From: Dendrolimus kikuchii
Taxonomy: Eukaryota > Arthropoda > Insecta > Lepidoptera > Lasiocampidae
Assembly: GCA_019925095.2 (NCBI GenBank)
Contig: CM034390.1
Coordinates: 657,501 to 721,500 of the forward strand
Length of the DNA stretch: 64,000 nucleotides
Reading direction: 5' to 3'
The notes beneath the pieces are model-generated. The model was not told the DNA's origin and made no database searches. It saw only the letters and a list, made by a program, of their open reading frames with translations. Shown here in pieces: positions 1-11,164 of this stretch. Made by a program: the position numbers and the translations under genes. How positions within the stretch are numbered: position 1 is the first letter of the stretch; every line of letters begins with the position of its first letter.

Positions 1-439
1 AACTTCAGCAATAACAATATCAAAGTTTTCGCGATTCATAAACCGCTTTTCTTAACATATATCTTTCAAATGACCGCACTGTGATTAACGACTTAAACAC
101 AATAACTTAGAGCACAATATCCATTGGCGGTTTTGTACCGGGAGATAAATCCAAGTGAATATCAACGCTGCGGCTAATGGAGTAATGGAACTCGTACGTA
201 TGAATTATTCACGTATCGAATTAAAGCGAACCAACTTTTGTTCTGTTTACATTTGAATTAAAAAGTTTCCCCCTGCTCCTGGTGCGGAGGGGGGGGCGGG
301 GGGAGGGAGGCGCGTTTGGGTATTGAATTCGTGAAAGCGGCAATTTCCGTGGAAATTGCAGTTGACATACGTCGCGATATTTCGGTCGGAGACGCCGAGT
401 TTAGCGGCATCGTAATACTGTGTGAGCTGTGTGGAGATA
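1..439. other. Unassigned; G-rich tract
   Basis: No gene or repeat recognised. The one notable feature is a G-rich stretch at 281-310 with several runs of three or more G, which could form a G-quadruplex on the plus strand. Open frames here are short and match nothing I know. Confidence 0.4.
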
Positions 440-751
440 TTTTTTTTATTGCAGGAGTTCAGCAGACAGATAGACGGCGCACTTGATGGAAAGCGGTTAC
501 CGTCGCCTATGGATATTTGCAACACGAAAAGTGATACAGATGCGCTGCTGCTCTCTTAAGGGAGACTGGAACCTGGTCACTAATGCCGGAACACAACTCA
601 AGGTTGTTATGGCGACATACTTTAGACTAGGGGTGGTAGCCATCCAGTCGGGCAATTGCCCTGCCACCTGGCTGTGGGTTGCTTTGTTGCCTCTTACGAC
701 AGGCCGCCTGGCCGCAGCAAATTGTATTATTTCTCCGTTCCTGCACGGATA
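440..751 (-). mobile_element. A element, near full length
   Basis: The 3' end of the element lies at the left: a T run at 440-447 followed by TTGCAGGAGTTCAGCAGAC. The 5' end lies at the right: CCTGCACGGAT. The core matches the other A copies in the window. Frames are open across the unit in several directions, in this copy and others, so they do not show coding. Class is unresolved; see the termini finding. Confidence 0.8.
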
Positions 752-869
752 AAAACAGTAGTGTCATCTACCTATATATAACTATAATACTAAAAAAATA
801 TTATATAAATAGAAAATATAATATAAAATATAATCTGCTTCGCTGATGCAACGCTTGCGCGGCAGCTTT

Positions 870-1140
870 TTTATTGGACTTGACTTTATGTTGTTGGTCC
901 GAAGACCTTACAACTTTACCGGGGTTTTTGGGGCGAGTGCCTTCGCGAAGCGAAGGCGCTCGAGCCCGGGGGGCAACTTACTCGAGGGAGCTCCCTAAGG
1001 AGTTTTACCTCAGCTGGACTGTTGCCATGAGAGGGGGATGAATTTAATGATGCCCACCATAGGGCGACACAAAGCACTAATTGAGAACGGGCGACGGGTA
1101 ATATAAAGCCCGAGGGGAAGGATCCCGTCGGGCCGGCGCG
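870..1140 (+). repeat. Repeat E, copy 1
   Basis: This GC-rich segment is matched in reverse orientation at 52853-53127. It contains a small hairpin with arms GCCTTCGC and GCGAAGGC and loop GAA (939-957), kept in the other copy. I see no reading frame shared by both copies. It may be an untranslated part of a LINE, but that is a guess. Confidence 0.7.
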
Positions 1141-1225
1141 GCAGCACCAACAGCCTGAAGGCTATTGCGGTCAGATTTGACTGCCCCTTTCAAGAACATT
1201 GGATAGGGCTAGTCATCGGCTTATA

Positions 1226-1672
1226 AAATTAAAAAATGTTGTAATTTAGAATGACCCAATGACTTTTAGAATAATGACATAAACATTTTTTTTAATACTT
1301 ATTTTTTTTATCTCTATTTTGTTAGTAATTATTGCGACATTTTTTTTTCAATTTTATTCAATATTGACCTAATCTAAATTAAATTGACATTTTATTTATG
1401 TAATTTCTTGTATAATTGTATATTTTTTTTTGTAATTAACTATTTGAGCCAATTTTTTATTTTTATTATATAAATAATTTTTTAGTGGAAACTTGATTGA
1501 TATATGTATTAATTTTGTGTTTTATATTTATATTATTATTTCACATATATTTATTTACATTCTTTTTTATGTTTTTTTAATACATATATATATAAAAAAT
1601 AAATACATATTAAAAAAATATAAAAAGATGACGTCCGTCGGCAGCGGGGCCTAGGGTCCAAGCTACCGGTGG
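1226..1672. other. AT-rich stretch downstream of the R4-like LINE
   Basis: Very AT-rich from about 1240 to 1640. It lies 3' of the LINE at 1673-3657 on the minus strand and may include its 3' untranslated region. No gene seen. Confidence 0.4.
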
Positions 1673-3657
1673 TTAAGGCTCCAGAGACAGGAACTTCCTC
1701 ACAATGCGTGCCGTGCTCAGGAGAACCGCCTTCTGCATCTGGCCCTTCACCCATTTACCGAGCGAGAGCCTCTCTAGGTGTCGGTCGAGGCTCTTCGCTA
1801 TTAGACCGTTAACAGACACCACTATCGGTACGATGATCGTTGAGTCCATATGCCACATGGCCGTAATCTCGTGCGCGAGGTCAAGGTATTTCGTTAATTT
1901 GTCAGTTTCAGCTTTTACGAGATTACAGTCATGTGGGATACTTATATCAACAAGCATCGTACGTCTCGCAGATCGATCTATTATCACAATGTCAGGCTTA
2001 TTGGCAACAATAGTCCTGTCTGTGATAATAGATCGATCCCAGTAGAGCGTGATATGACCATTTTCGAGAACTGGCTCAGGGGCATATTTATAATAAGGTA
2101 CCTCATTCGCTATCAGACCGTATCGAAGAGCAAGTTGCTGATGGATGATCCTGGCTACTAGGTTGTGCCTATGCAAGTACTCGGAGTTAGCAAGACGAGA
2201 ACAACAGGAAGTAACATGCCTGATGGATTCGCCCGGGCGATGACACGCCCGGCATACGTCGAGCGTGCCGTCCTTCAGGATGTACTTCCTGTAGTTGTTC
2301 GTCTTGATAACCTCGTCCATAATTGCACAGACAAACCCTTCGGTTTCCCCAAAGAGGTCACCGAAACGTAGCCAGTTCACCGACGCCGGCAAGTCTATGT
2401 CGGGCCCATATAACGCCTGGTAAAACCTGCCGTGCAGCTCCTTGCTCTTCCATATGTCCATTCGCTCGGAGGTACTCAATACCGTAGGTCTGAGCCAGTT
2501 CTCTTTTGCAAGAGAGAGCGGGGTGAATCCCTTGTCTACTGACACCATATCTCGATGCATACTTTCGTCAGTTTTCAGGAAGTATTCTCGTAGATTATAC
2601 ACCTCACGGTTGTGTAAGTCTTTAGCGTTTAGAAATCCCCGGCCACCACACTTCCGTGGGATGTACAATCTCATCACAGATGATCGTGGATGGTGCATCC
2701 GATATGTTGTCAGTATACAACGGACCCTACGATCCAGGGCGTCTAGCTCTGTTTGAGTCCACCTTAGTATACCAAAGGAGTAAGCTAAAGAGGGCATGAC
2801 CCAACTGTTAAAAGCACGAATCTTGTTACCACCTGAGAGAAGGCAATTTAATACTTTCTTCAGGCGGCTAAAGAATCGCACTGTTACCAGCTGTTTCATA
2901 TCCTCGTCAACTATACCCAATGACTGTGATATACCAAGGTACTTGTAGGTCTCATCCTCGGAAAGGGTTTTAAAGCACATACCCTCGGATAGCTCCAGTC
3001 CGTTAGAATTTATAATTCTCCCCCGCTGTACATACATAACCGCACACTTATCCACACCAAATTCCATTCCTATAGAGCTGCTAAACGTTTTAGTTAGGTT
3101 TAGCAGCTCTAGTAGGTCATGTTTTTCGATGCGAACAGTTTGAGGTCATCCATATACAGCAGGTGAGATATGGCTTCACTCCCTCTACGAAGATGAAAGC
3201 CTAGCTTTGAATCCTCCAGCAAATAGCTTAAAGGATTCAAAGCCAGGCAAAACCACAATGGACTCAGGCTATCACCCTGGAAGATCCCTCGCTCTACCTT
3301 TATAAGTCCGTCTGAAATAGGTAAGCTACCACCGCCGGGCATGCAGAGTCTAGTGACCCATTGCCCCATACATGCGCCAAGGAAGGTACGTAGAGTTACA
3401 TCAATTTTATATAGCTCCAGTACCCTCATTAGCCATGTATGCGGCACTGAGTCATATGCCTTTTTATAATCTACCCAGGCGGTGCAGAGGTTTTTCCTAT
3501 TTCGGCGGGCTTGTTGATTAATGGTCATATCTATGAGGAGGAGTTCTTTAGTACCACGGGACCCAGGCCTACAACCATTTTGAGTATATGCCAGAAGTTT
3601 ATTGTCAACTAAATGTTTTATAAAGATTTTGTAAAAGAACAGACATTTAATTTGCAT
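1673..3657 (-). pseudogene. R4/Dong-like LINE: reverse transcriptase plus C-terminal nuclease, frameshifted
   Basis: Two minus-strand frames (3657-3109, then about 3125-1673) form one broken retrotransposon ORF. The first has reverse-transcriptase blocks in order: PGSRGTKELLLID, then VDYKKAYDSVPHTWL with the first catalytic Asp, then GIFQGDSLSPLWF, then LLYMDDLKLFA with the catalytic Asp pair. The frame shifts just after this; the next frame is already open upstream of its first Met with HDLLELLNLTKTF. The second frame continues through the thumb-like region, a CxxC...HxxxC knuckle (CRACHRPGESIRHVTSC), and then NKPDIVIID and LVDISIPHD. That layout fits the restriction-like endonuclease of R2/R4-type LINEs, and LLYMDDLKL favours the R4 clade. 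The 5' part, including the start of the reverse transcriptase, is missing. It would nick DNA and prime its own cDNA synthesis if intact; here it is dead. I found no clear target-site duplication. Confidence 0.85.
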
Positions 3658-3761
3658 AGCAATCCAAAATGTGTAATCATTTCTTTAATGGTCAGTTGAC
3701 GTTATTTTTACTGGATATATCGATTGTTGAGAGGAAATCGCATTGTCTATTAAAAAAAAAT

Positions 3762-3804
3762 AGGAACTAATGCCACCTTTGAATGGACGGTATACTTAGT
3801 TCCT
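3762..3804. repeat. Short inverted repeat
   Basis: Arms AGGAACTAA (3762-3770) and TTAGTTCCT (3796-3804) flank 25 bases. It could be a small decayed MITE or chance in AT-rich DNA. Confidence 0.3.
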
Positions 3805-3929
3805 TCTTTAATAATATAAAAATTATGTCAGTGAATATTAAAAAGTTTTCTTTTATTATAATTTCTAGAAATACAATGTTTAGACATCAACAATCGAACT
3901 ATGCTCGTCGCAGACAGTTCACTCTACTT

Positions 3930-4290
3930 TGGTAATAAACTAACTAACTCCGTTGGATCAGCGACCCAAAGTGTGTCTTGGCCTCCGAAACGAGAGCACG
4001 TCATTTTTCTCTGTCCTGCGCAATGTCTTGCCAGTTGTAGGCTTGTAGTGCAGTCAGGTCAACTCCCACTCTGTCCTTTCAGCGATACTTGGGACGACCA
4101 ACTGGTTGCCGACCGACTGGCCCCCCCAAGTATGCTTTCTTCACTCCCCGATCCTCCTCCATCCATTCTACATGATCAAGCCAGCGGAGATGGTGAGATT
4201 TTATCTCCCCAATTATGTTGGGCTCGGTCATGACCTTTTCTATGTCGGAGTTGATTCGGACCCTCCAGCTGCCATCTCCTTTTTTTTGGT
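3930..4290 (-). mobile_element. RTE-C2 LINE fragment
   Basis: Antisense match to the copies at 29684-30285 and 57465-57930. It begins at the same ACTCCGTTGG(A/C)TCAGC end, preceded by CTAACTAA, a decayed (GTAA)n tail. Minus-strand translation gives the same C-terminal module (WRVR, then a GH/DHxExM-like block, then WKDRV) with frame breaks. Clearly older than 57465-57930. Confidence 0.65.
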
Positions 4291-4299
4291 GCTTTGGTA

Positions 4300-5100
4300 A
4301 TGCAATGTAGAATCCTATTATGACTCTATCTACCTATACAGCCTATCTATAAAGTAATGTTTATAATAAAACATACTCTAAATTATACAGTGCCAGTAGT
4401 GGGCCTGGACCAATAGTTTATGAAATTACATATTATATAAATCACTCATACCGCTACGATAATAACAATCGGTTCATTCCATTCATTGGTTAAAATAAAT
4501 AAATCGGCAGATAATAAACACATTTTATATGCCCAAGCTAAGGAAGTTACGCTTCTAATATACAACGAACGGACCGCGCTGGGTCCGATCCCAGACACCA
4601 AGACCATAGTGAATAACAGAAAGCTCGTCTACAAAACTCGCCTCCACGTTCCAGCGAGTACGACCAGCTAAGACAGCCCGCTCAACCACACAGGCCGCCG
4701 GTAAAAGCGGATCCGTTTCGAATTTGAACCCGTATTTTCTCTCCGAAGTGGATGTCAAGTATGCGAGCATGTGACGTGGCGTTGTCGTCGAATGCCGCAC
4801 GGGAATTAGGGAGCGCCCGCCGCGCACAATAGGACGCACGACGCACGGAAAATCAAATACGGGACTGGATCCACTCAGATTATTTATCCAGAGGTCTATT
4901 CATACATACGTACTAAATCTTTCTGTAGAACACGATGCAGAGCGGTAAGGTAAGGCTTAGATTTGCCACTCAGTATGCGAGGCTAACAAATCACAGCCAC
5001 TCTGTACACTCAAATCATTCTCGTAGCCATACCAGAAAACCACAACAGAGCTCGCCGTCTATAGATATATGATCATCGTCATTATTATACCCGAAAAATG
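4300..5100. other. Unassigned
   Basis: No gene or repeat recognised. Open frames at 4486-4671 and 4555-4839 overlap on opposite strands and match nothing I know. Confidence 0.3.
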
Positions 5101-5119
5101 GTTAAAAGTATATTAAGGA

Positions 5120-5560
5120 AGCAAGCGAGGGTTGGGTGTGGAAGAGAGAGCATGAAAGTAGAGTAAACGCGGTCGAGATGCGAGCACTGCGTAGAATCTG
5201 CGGAGTGACGCTCGCGGACCGCGTTCGTAATACCGAAGTAAGAAAGAGAGTTGGTCTGAAAGAGAGTGTCAGTCGGGGTGAAGGTAAGGCATGATGAAAG
5301 AATGACTAAACAGATATACAATGCAAAAGTGGATGGATGCAGAAGTCGTGGAAGGCAACGACACACCTTCCATGATCAAATTGATCGTGTACTAGCAGAA
5401 GGTGATGTCAGGAGCCTTAAGAACAGACGAGCGTGCATGACAAGGGCTATGAATGTCAAAGAAGCAAGTGAGGTGTGTATGAATAAGCCTGAATGGCGCC
5501 CTGTTGTTCGTGCCTATCCCGCAAGGGAACTGGCGTGAAGTTATATATGTATGTATATTT
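5120..5560 (+). mobile_element. RTE-B LINE 3' fragment
   Basis: Encodes the C-terminal module of the RTE-B ORF: MRALRRICGVTLADRVRNTEVRKR, then GRQRHTFHDQID, then the shared ending VVRAYPARELA and a stop. It ends in a decayed (ATGT)n tail. Two sites are damaged: an extra CA in the ESVSVG region, and a gap removing the LRWFGHVERM segment present in the other copies. A 5'-truncated, dead copy. Confidence 0.8.
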
Positions 5561-5618
5561 CGTAGGAAAATTCATCCAGTTCGACACATTGTGGTTTTTA
5601 TAAGAAAACTGATTTACC

Positions 5619-5854
5619 AAATACGCTTTTATAGAAAATCCAACTAATAATTGAAAATAAATTGTCATCAATTTGAATTAAAAATAGTGTAAGAAAAAAT
5701 TATTTTATTATAAAAAAAGCGTGGGGTGCATGGTATCAATAGTTATAAATATTTTATGAACAGATATGAGTAGAAGGGTTATTTTGATAATATCCTGAAA
5801 AGCACCCCACGCTTTGTTCTATTTTTTAGTTGTATTTTCTATAAAAGCGTATTT
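5619..5854. mobile_element. Fold-back MITE with nested inverted repeats
   Basis: The outer arms are 21 bases, perfectly inverted (5619-5639 and 5834-5854, core TACGCTTTTATAG). An inner perfect pair, AAAGCGTGGGGTGC (5716-5729) and its complement (5802-5815), lies inside. No ORF. This looks like a small non-autonomous DNA element; I could not define a target duplication. Confidence 0.6.
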
Positions 5855-5929
5855 TTTTATTTTTTAGTGATTATTTAATGATTTAATTCCCTTCTCCGTG
5901 GAAACTGAAAAAATAATTAAATACACTCT

Positions 5930-6250
5930 TATGATAAAATGGAACGTTATGTAAAAATAAGCTTTTTTGAAAAGGTTTTTAAATACAAGCTTTTGAGATC
6001 CTGCATATCATGTAGCAGCAGAGTGCTAGCCAAGACAAGTAAAACGAGCCCAAACACGACGGGTCTATCTTGTTTAGTACAGGAGTTCCTATGGCCACCT
6101 TCCGACTCCATCATCAGATCAGCTCCATGCTACCGTATTATTGCATTGTCACGCGATATACACATACGTGCAAAATTTCAGCTCAATCGGAAACCGGGAA
6201 GTCGATCAAATTTAACTTGAAAGATTCCGTTACATACTATCATACGTATG
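5930..6250. repeat. Dispersed repeat U
   Basis: Contains phrases I recognise from lepidopteran interspersed repeats, such as GCAAAATTTCAGCTCAATCGG followed by a proline-like AAACCGGGAAGT block. Only one copy is in the window, so the boundaries are approximate. Confidence 0.3.
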
Positions 6251-6460
6251 AAGCTAATAAAAGCGTATTAAAAATGAAGGCTTACCTTCACAGGAATGAT
6301 GCAGGATTTCGCCCGGATTCGCGCGTCCTGGTTTTCCACAAACAATACACCAGATGTCCGGGACACAGATGCACTTCAAGGAACGGTTTTAGGGCACAAT
6401 AGTTTTCCGACGTTTTTGAACTATTTATCGACGATACTTAGGCAGCCAGCAACCAAACAA

Positions 6461-6668
6461 CTCACAGCCAGGTGGTAGGGCATTTGTCCGACTGGATGGC
6501 TACTACTCCTGGTCTAGAGTATGTCGCCATAACAACCTTGAGTTGTGTTCCGGGCATTAGTGACCAGATTCCAATCTCCCTTAAGAGAGCAGTAGCGCAT
6601 TTGTAGCACCTTTGGTGTTGCAAATGTCCATAGGCGATGATTACCGCTTTCCATCAAGTGGGCCGTCA
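6461..6668 (+). mobile_element. A element, truncated at both ends
   Basis: Runs from CACAGCCAGGTGGTAGGGCA to CATCAAGTGGGCCGTC and stops before the usual 3' end. Lacks about 85 bases of the 5' end and the terminal 30 bases. Confidence 0.75.
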
Positions 6669-7052
6669 TAGCACGCATACTTCCATATAAAAAACGTAGC
6701 TTGAAACAATTTCTACCAGTGCTATGCTATGTGGACCAATGAATGTGATTGGTATGTAGTGGATACACTTACCACGTTCATACTTGTAGATATTTTGTAT
6801 TCTTTACTTTGCTTAATATAGGTACCGTGATCCTGATTACCACGCGTTCGGGTTTCCAACTCAATTATTCGCTTATAAATACATGTCTATTAGAAACTTT
6901 CGCAATAAAAGTAGTAATTAAATGTAATTCTCTTATAAACAAAAGTAGATCAAGTTCAAGACCAATCTTTTGGCATTTGGCTTTTGACATTTGACAAGTG
7001 CTACCTTAAGAAAAACGTAGCAACAACATCTTTTAATCTATGCTATGTTTAA
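6669..7052. other. Unassigned
   Basis: No gene or repeat recognised. Confidence 0.3.
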
Positions 7053-7793
7053 TCTATACTAATATTATAAAGCTGAAGAGTTTGTTTGTTTGTTTAAACG
7101 CGCTAATCTCAGGAACCGGTAGTCCGATTTGAAATTCATTCAGTGTTGAATAGTACATTTACCGAGGAAGGCTATAGGCTATATTATATTTTTTTTAAAT
7201 TAGGGATCCTTACTAAAAGTCCAATAATGTAACCCAAGGTGTAAAAAAATAACCCGAAAAAATCCTTACACTTTATAGATTATAGAACAAAATAATGTAC
7301 TATAACTTTGCAGAACATGTAATTGTCTACAAAAAATATCTCGTAACCATATGTCTAACTATTGTAGTTATCTCACAATACGTGTTTTCTTTTATTTTTT
7401 TAAATAATTAAAATGCCGTCGCTTCAAAACCTCTTTATTTTGTACCTTGGTATTAATCCTTATTAAACTAAATTACTTCATATTCAAGACGAATTCAATA
7501 CCTTTCCAGAACTTTTTGAATTATTCAATTCGGACGTTTCATTCAAAAGATATCGCGATATTTAAAATGTAAGTATTAGCATTGTAGCCAAATATACTAC
7601 GCGCTAATCTCAGGAACTACTGGTCTGATTTGAAAAATTCTTTCAGTGTTGGATAGCCCATTTATCGAGGAAGGCTATAGGCTATATATCATCACGCTAA
7701 GACCAATAGGAGCGGAGCACCAATGAAGAATGTTTCAAAATCGAAGGGTTTTGAAAGCAAATTCCACACGGACGACGTCGCGGGCACAGCTAG
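7053..7793 (+). mobile_element. Helitron-like element, full length
   Basis: Starts TCTATACTAATATTATAAAG after an A and ends GGGCACAGCTAG before a T, matching the A|TC...CTAG|T rule for Helitrons. No target duplication is needed. A block near each end, CGCGCTAATCTCAGGAAC through GGCTATAGGCTATAT, is repeated inside the element. Matching copies lie at 49241 (partial) and 59576-60862 (minus). No protein is encoded, so it is non-autonomous. Confidence 0.7.
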
Positions 7794-8783
7794 TTATATA
7801 TATAACTACCCACTTCAAATTCCTTATTTATTTATTTAAATTTAATTTGTCAAATACTTAATGATCTACTTTTGTCACTGTTAATCAATGCCTATATAGC
7901 TGTGTTAGCCAGGACGTAAGGATACGACTAATCAATGAGAGTTGTGTATAAAACTCGCTCTCATTGGTTGGAATTCAAAAATGTAAAAAGACACAAGTTT
8001 TGAATTCAGTTACAAGAGAGACTTTTTGTACTACTGAAAGATAGTAAAGAGAAAATAAAAGCCAGTTTTAAGAGCGAAGTTATATTTAGCCTTACATCAC
8101 GTACAATAATATCATAGCACCGTCTTCAGGTAGATTCAAAGGCATCCATGGCAACTCAATCCATGGAAAGGCACCCTAAACCTCTCCTAGGCTCCAAGCG
8201 AGTAATACTGGCTATCATGGCTCGTCGCTTATCCTGATCGATGGGTTTCTAGGTCGGTTTATCAAGAGCACAAGGATACAACGTGATGTAACACAATGCG
8301 GTTAGAAGGTGCATTATAATCTCGCTATTCACATACACGATGCTAATCCTGCAGGAATGGCTTCAGAGATTACGTTCACACAATCTCCTACCATTTGCTA
8401 CATACAGCATAAACTCTATATAACGACACTGAAGGGACTGTGCAAGTTATGGCGTTATAGAGAGTTTTGTCGTTAAATGGAGAGATGCATGTTATTTTGT
8501 TCTTACATCTTTTGCTGCACCAGTCATTTTGTTGTATTTTTTTTTCTTATTTTATTCATATCTTGCGATATTGTGGCATCTAGGTGATAAAGGAAGTACT
8601 TAGAAATGTCGGTATTACGGAATTTCTTATAAATTTCGGTATGCATGATGTCGACAGTTGTGTTTATTACAGTCTAGGACAAAAAGTTTGGCAACTTAGA
8701 AGGTACTTTTTATTATTTAATTGTTGTCGTTATTAAGAGTGGGTGTAATGCTAAATAAAGTGTAACATTGTATGGAAGACAAG
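7794..8783. other. Mostly unassigned; MITE-like block near 8400-8500
   Basis: The block at 8400-8500 has ACTCTATATAACGACAC and a facing GCGTTATAGAGAGTTTTGTCG, the kind of inverted motif seen in insect MITEs. GTTTGTCGTTAAAT recurs near 9240. The rest shows no gene. Confidence 0.35.
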
Positions 8784-9184
8784 TTTTTTTTTTTTGAGGC
8801 GAGGGAAAATGCTTAACCGATATACGCACAATCTGGGCCGTTGCTAGGGGAACGACACGCGTCGGTCGGGGGCGATAACACTGCAGCAATAGTATGCTCT
8901 TGGCAGTGCTCCTTCCGCGATCGACGTCACAGAATAGTGTGGAAGACTCCGAGCGTTGCTACACGAGCGAGCAACCCCCAATACCCACTAAAAACCCCCT
9001 CCTCCCTGTCGACCCTGCGCTTTTGTGTGTGTTGGAAAGGCTGAGATTTAGAACATAGTTACACCCAGTCGATCCAGCGCAATAAAGTGCCTGGAGTGTG
9101 CCCTGGGAGAACACACCCCACTTCGTTGTGCGGGGGTAGAAGTCCTTTGCTCTTCTAGCAAGCTAAAGGCCCCCCGCGGTAAAC
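8784..9184 (-). mobile_element. LINE-O, 5'-truncated, with 12-bp target duplication
   Basis: The duplication ATGGAAGACAAG is at 8772-8783 and again at 9185-9196. A T run right after the left copy is the poly(A) of a minus-strand element. The sense sequence matches the plus-strand copy at 10727-11028. About 100 extra 5' bases may hold the end of a LINE ORF, since short frames run through them, but I could not name the protein. Inserted by target-primed reverse transcription. Confidence 0.85.
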
Positions 9185-9300
9185 ATGGAAGACAAGCTAA
9201 ATCAACCAAAGCCAAGTGATTTCGACGCTTAAGGGAGTTTGTCGTTAAATCGAGTGACGTTACATGGAGTTTACACTGTATTTTGAAGCATCGATTGCGA

Positions 9301-9346
9301 TACTTTGCCGAAATCAATATTTTAAAATGTTTATTTCGGCAAAGTA
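9301..9346. repeat. Perfect 14-bp hairpin
   Basis: Arms TACTTTGCCGAAAT (9301-9314) and ATTTCGGCAAAGTA (9333-9346) flank an 18-base AT-rich loop. No related copy seen. Possibly the end of a MITE. Confidence 0.5.
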
Positions 9347-9361
9347 CCGCGGTTTACCTTT

Positions 9362-9523
9362 TATCCGTTGTGTTCCGGCATTAGTGACCAAGTTTCAGTC
9401 TCCCTTAAGAGAGCAGCAGCGCATTTGTGGCACCTTTAGTGTTGCAAATGTCCATAGGCGATGGTAACCGCTTTCCATCAACTGGGCCGTCTGCCTGTCT
9501 GCTGAACTCCTGCAATAAAAAAA
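9362..9523 (+). mobile_element. A element, 3' half
   Basis: Begins near TGTGTTCCGGCATTAGTGAC and runs to CTCCTGCAATAAAAAAA. The 5' half is missing. Confidence 0.8.
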
Positions 9524-9524
9524 T

Positions 9525-10008
9525 GTTGTACATTTTATTAACATTCCCACCTGTTTGTGTGAAAAATTATACAGTTCGACCTCTGTTAGGGGGACCCTCT
9601 GTCGCCGCACGATTAAACAAGGAAGGTACACATCAGTCCAGCCTGGCATGAAACAGTACACTCGCGCCGCTGTGTACGCTCATTATCATTTAATTTACTA
9701 TGACAAACACTCTTTGTCTACGGCCAACCGCTCACTTTCAAAATTCACTACGGAACGCTAACCGACCACATTGTAGGCGCAGCTTTACTGTAAAATTGTA
9801 AAACCTCAATATACGCAATATTTAAGTAAGGGGTGCTTCATTGAAGAACTTCCTACCCTTTATAAATAAGATATAGTCATGTTAACCTGCCTGGAACACT
9901 GGGTAAATGAAAAGCCTTTATAAGTGATAAAAAATATAGATCCCTTCAGATCCCAGTAAATTTTATTATACAGTGATAGTGAATGTCACCAATACGATTG
10001 GTACACAT
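9525..10008. other. Unassigned
   Basis: No gene or repeat recognised. Confidence 0.3.
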
Positions 10009-10012
10009 AATT

Positions 10013-10535
10013 CATACATACATACATAACCTCACGCCAGTTCTCTTGCGGGGTAGGCACGAACAACAGAGCGCCATTTAGGCTTATTCTTACACACCTC
10101 ACTTGCTTCTTTGACATTTATAGCTCTTGTCATGCACGCTCGTTTGTTCTTAAGGCTCCTGACATCACCTTCTGCTGGTACACGATCAATTTGATCATGG
10201 AAGGTGTGTCGTGGCCTTCCACGACTTCTACATCCATCCACTTTTGCATTGTATATCTGTTTAGTCATTCTTTCCACATGCCCGAACCATCGGAGCATTC
10301 CTTTCCTTACCTTCACCCCGACACTCTCTTTCAGAGCAACTCTCTTTCAGAGCAACTCTCTTTCTTACTTCGGTATTACGAACGCGGTTCGCGAGCATCA
10401 CTCCGCAGATTTTGCGCAGTGCTCGCATCTCGACCGCGTTTACTCTACTTTGATGCTCTCTCTTCCATACCCAACTCTCGCTTCCATACTTGAGCGTAGG
10501 TACCAACACCGCGTTGTGTATGGCAAGCTGGCACA
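10013..10535 (-). mobile_element. RTE-B LINE 3' fragment
   Basis: Minus strand encodes LHNAVLVPTLKYG-like, then LRKICGV, then GMLRWFGHVERM, GRPRHTFHDQID and the PARELA ending, followed by the (ATGT)n tail at the left. Flanks CACATAATTCAT and CACACAATTCAT differ at one base and are probably the target duplication. A small expansion repeats the SCSERE/LKES region (10321-10360), which breaks the frame. Confidence 0.85.
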
Positions 10536-10726
10536 CAATTCATTATACCTATATATACATATTCAGTCATTATAATCATATAATATAATATGCAGTTTTT
10601 GTGAATTCAGTCACAGTACGGATAAAAATGTCAGTCTGTTGATATATCTTGTTCAATGTTCGCTAGGCCTGTGTCATCGGCGCCCTATTAAGTAAGTTGG
10701 TGTTGCCGTATGGTACTACGAACATT

Positions 10727-11028
10727 TTGCGCTGGATCGACTGGGCGTCACTATGTTCTAAATCTCAGCCTTTCCAACACAAACAAAGTGCAGGGTCGTC
10801 AGGGAGGAGGGGGTTTTTAGTGGGTATTGGGGTTGCTCGCTCGTGCAGCAACGCTCGGAGTCTTCCACACTATTCTGTAACGTCGATCGCGGACGGAGCA
10901 CCGCCAAGAGCATACTATTGCTGCAGTGTTATCGCCCCCGACCGACGCGTGTCGTTCCCCTAGCAACGACCCACTTTGTGCGTAAGTCAGATAAGCATTT
11001 TCCCTCGCCTCAAAAAAAAAAAACCAAA
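10727..11028 (+). mobile_element. LINE-O 3' end with 17-bp target duplication
   Basis: ATGGTACTACGAACATT occurs at 10710-10726 and 11029-11045. Between them lies LINE-O sequence ending CCTCGCCTC plus an A run. It is an inverted partner of 8784-9184, 5'-truncated and without meaningful coding. This is a clear target-primed insertion with both boundaries fixed. Confidence 0.9.
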
Positions 11029-11164
11029 ATGGTACTACGAACATTGATGCCTGCCTGCGTCTCATTACAAAATTCACTGGAATGTTCAATTTGATTTCTG
11101 CTAATACATCTGGGTTAAACAATTTATCTCATAACCAGAAAAGGTATAACATATAATCGAATAC

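Noticed and set aside
10191..10575. Open frames antisense to RTE-B (MIMEGVSWPSTT and MCRGLPRLLHPSTFALYICL types) recurring at many sites
   Set aside because: They recur only because RTE-B recurs. The sense frame has the known LINE motifs.
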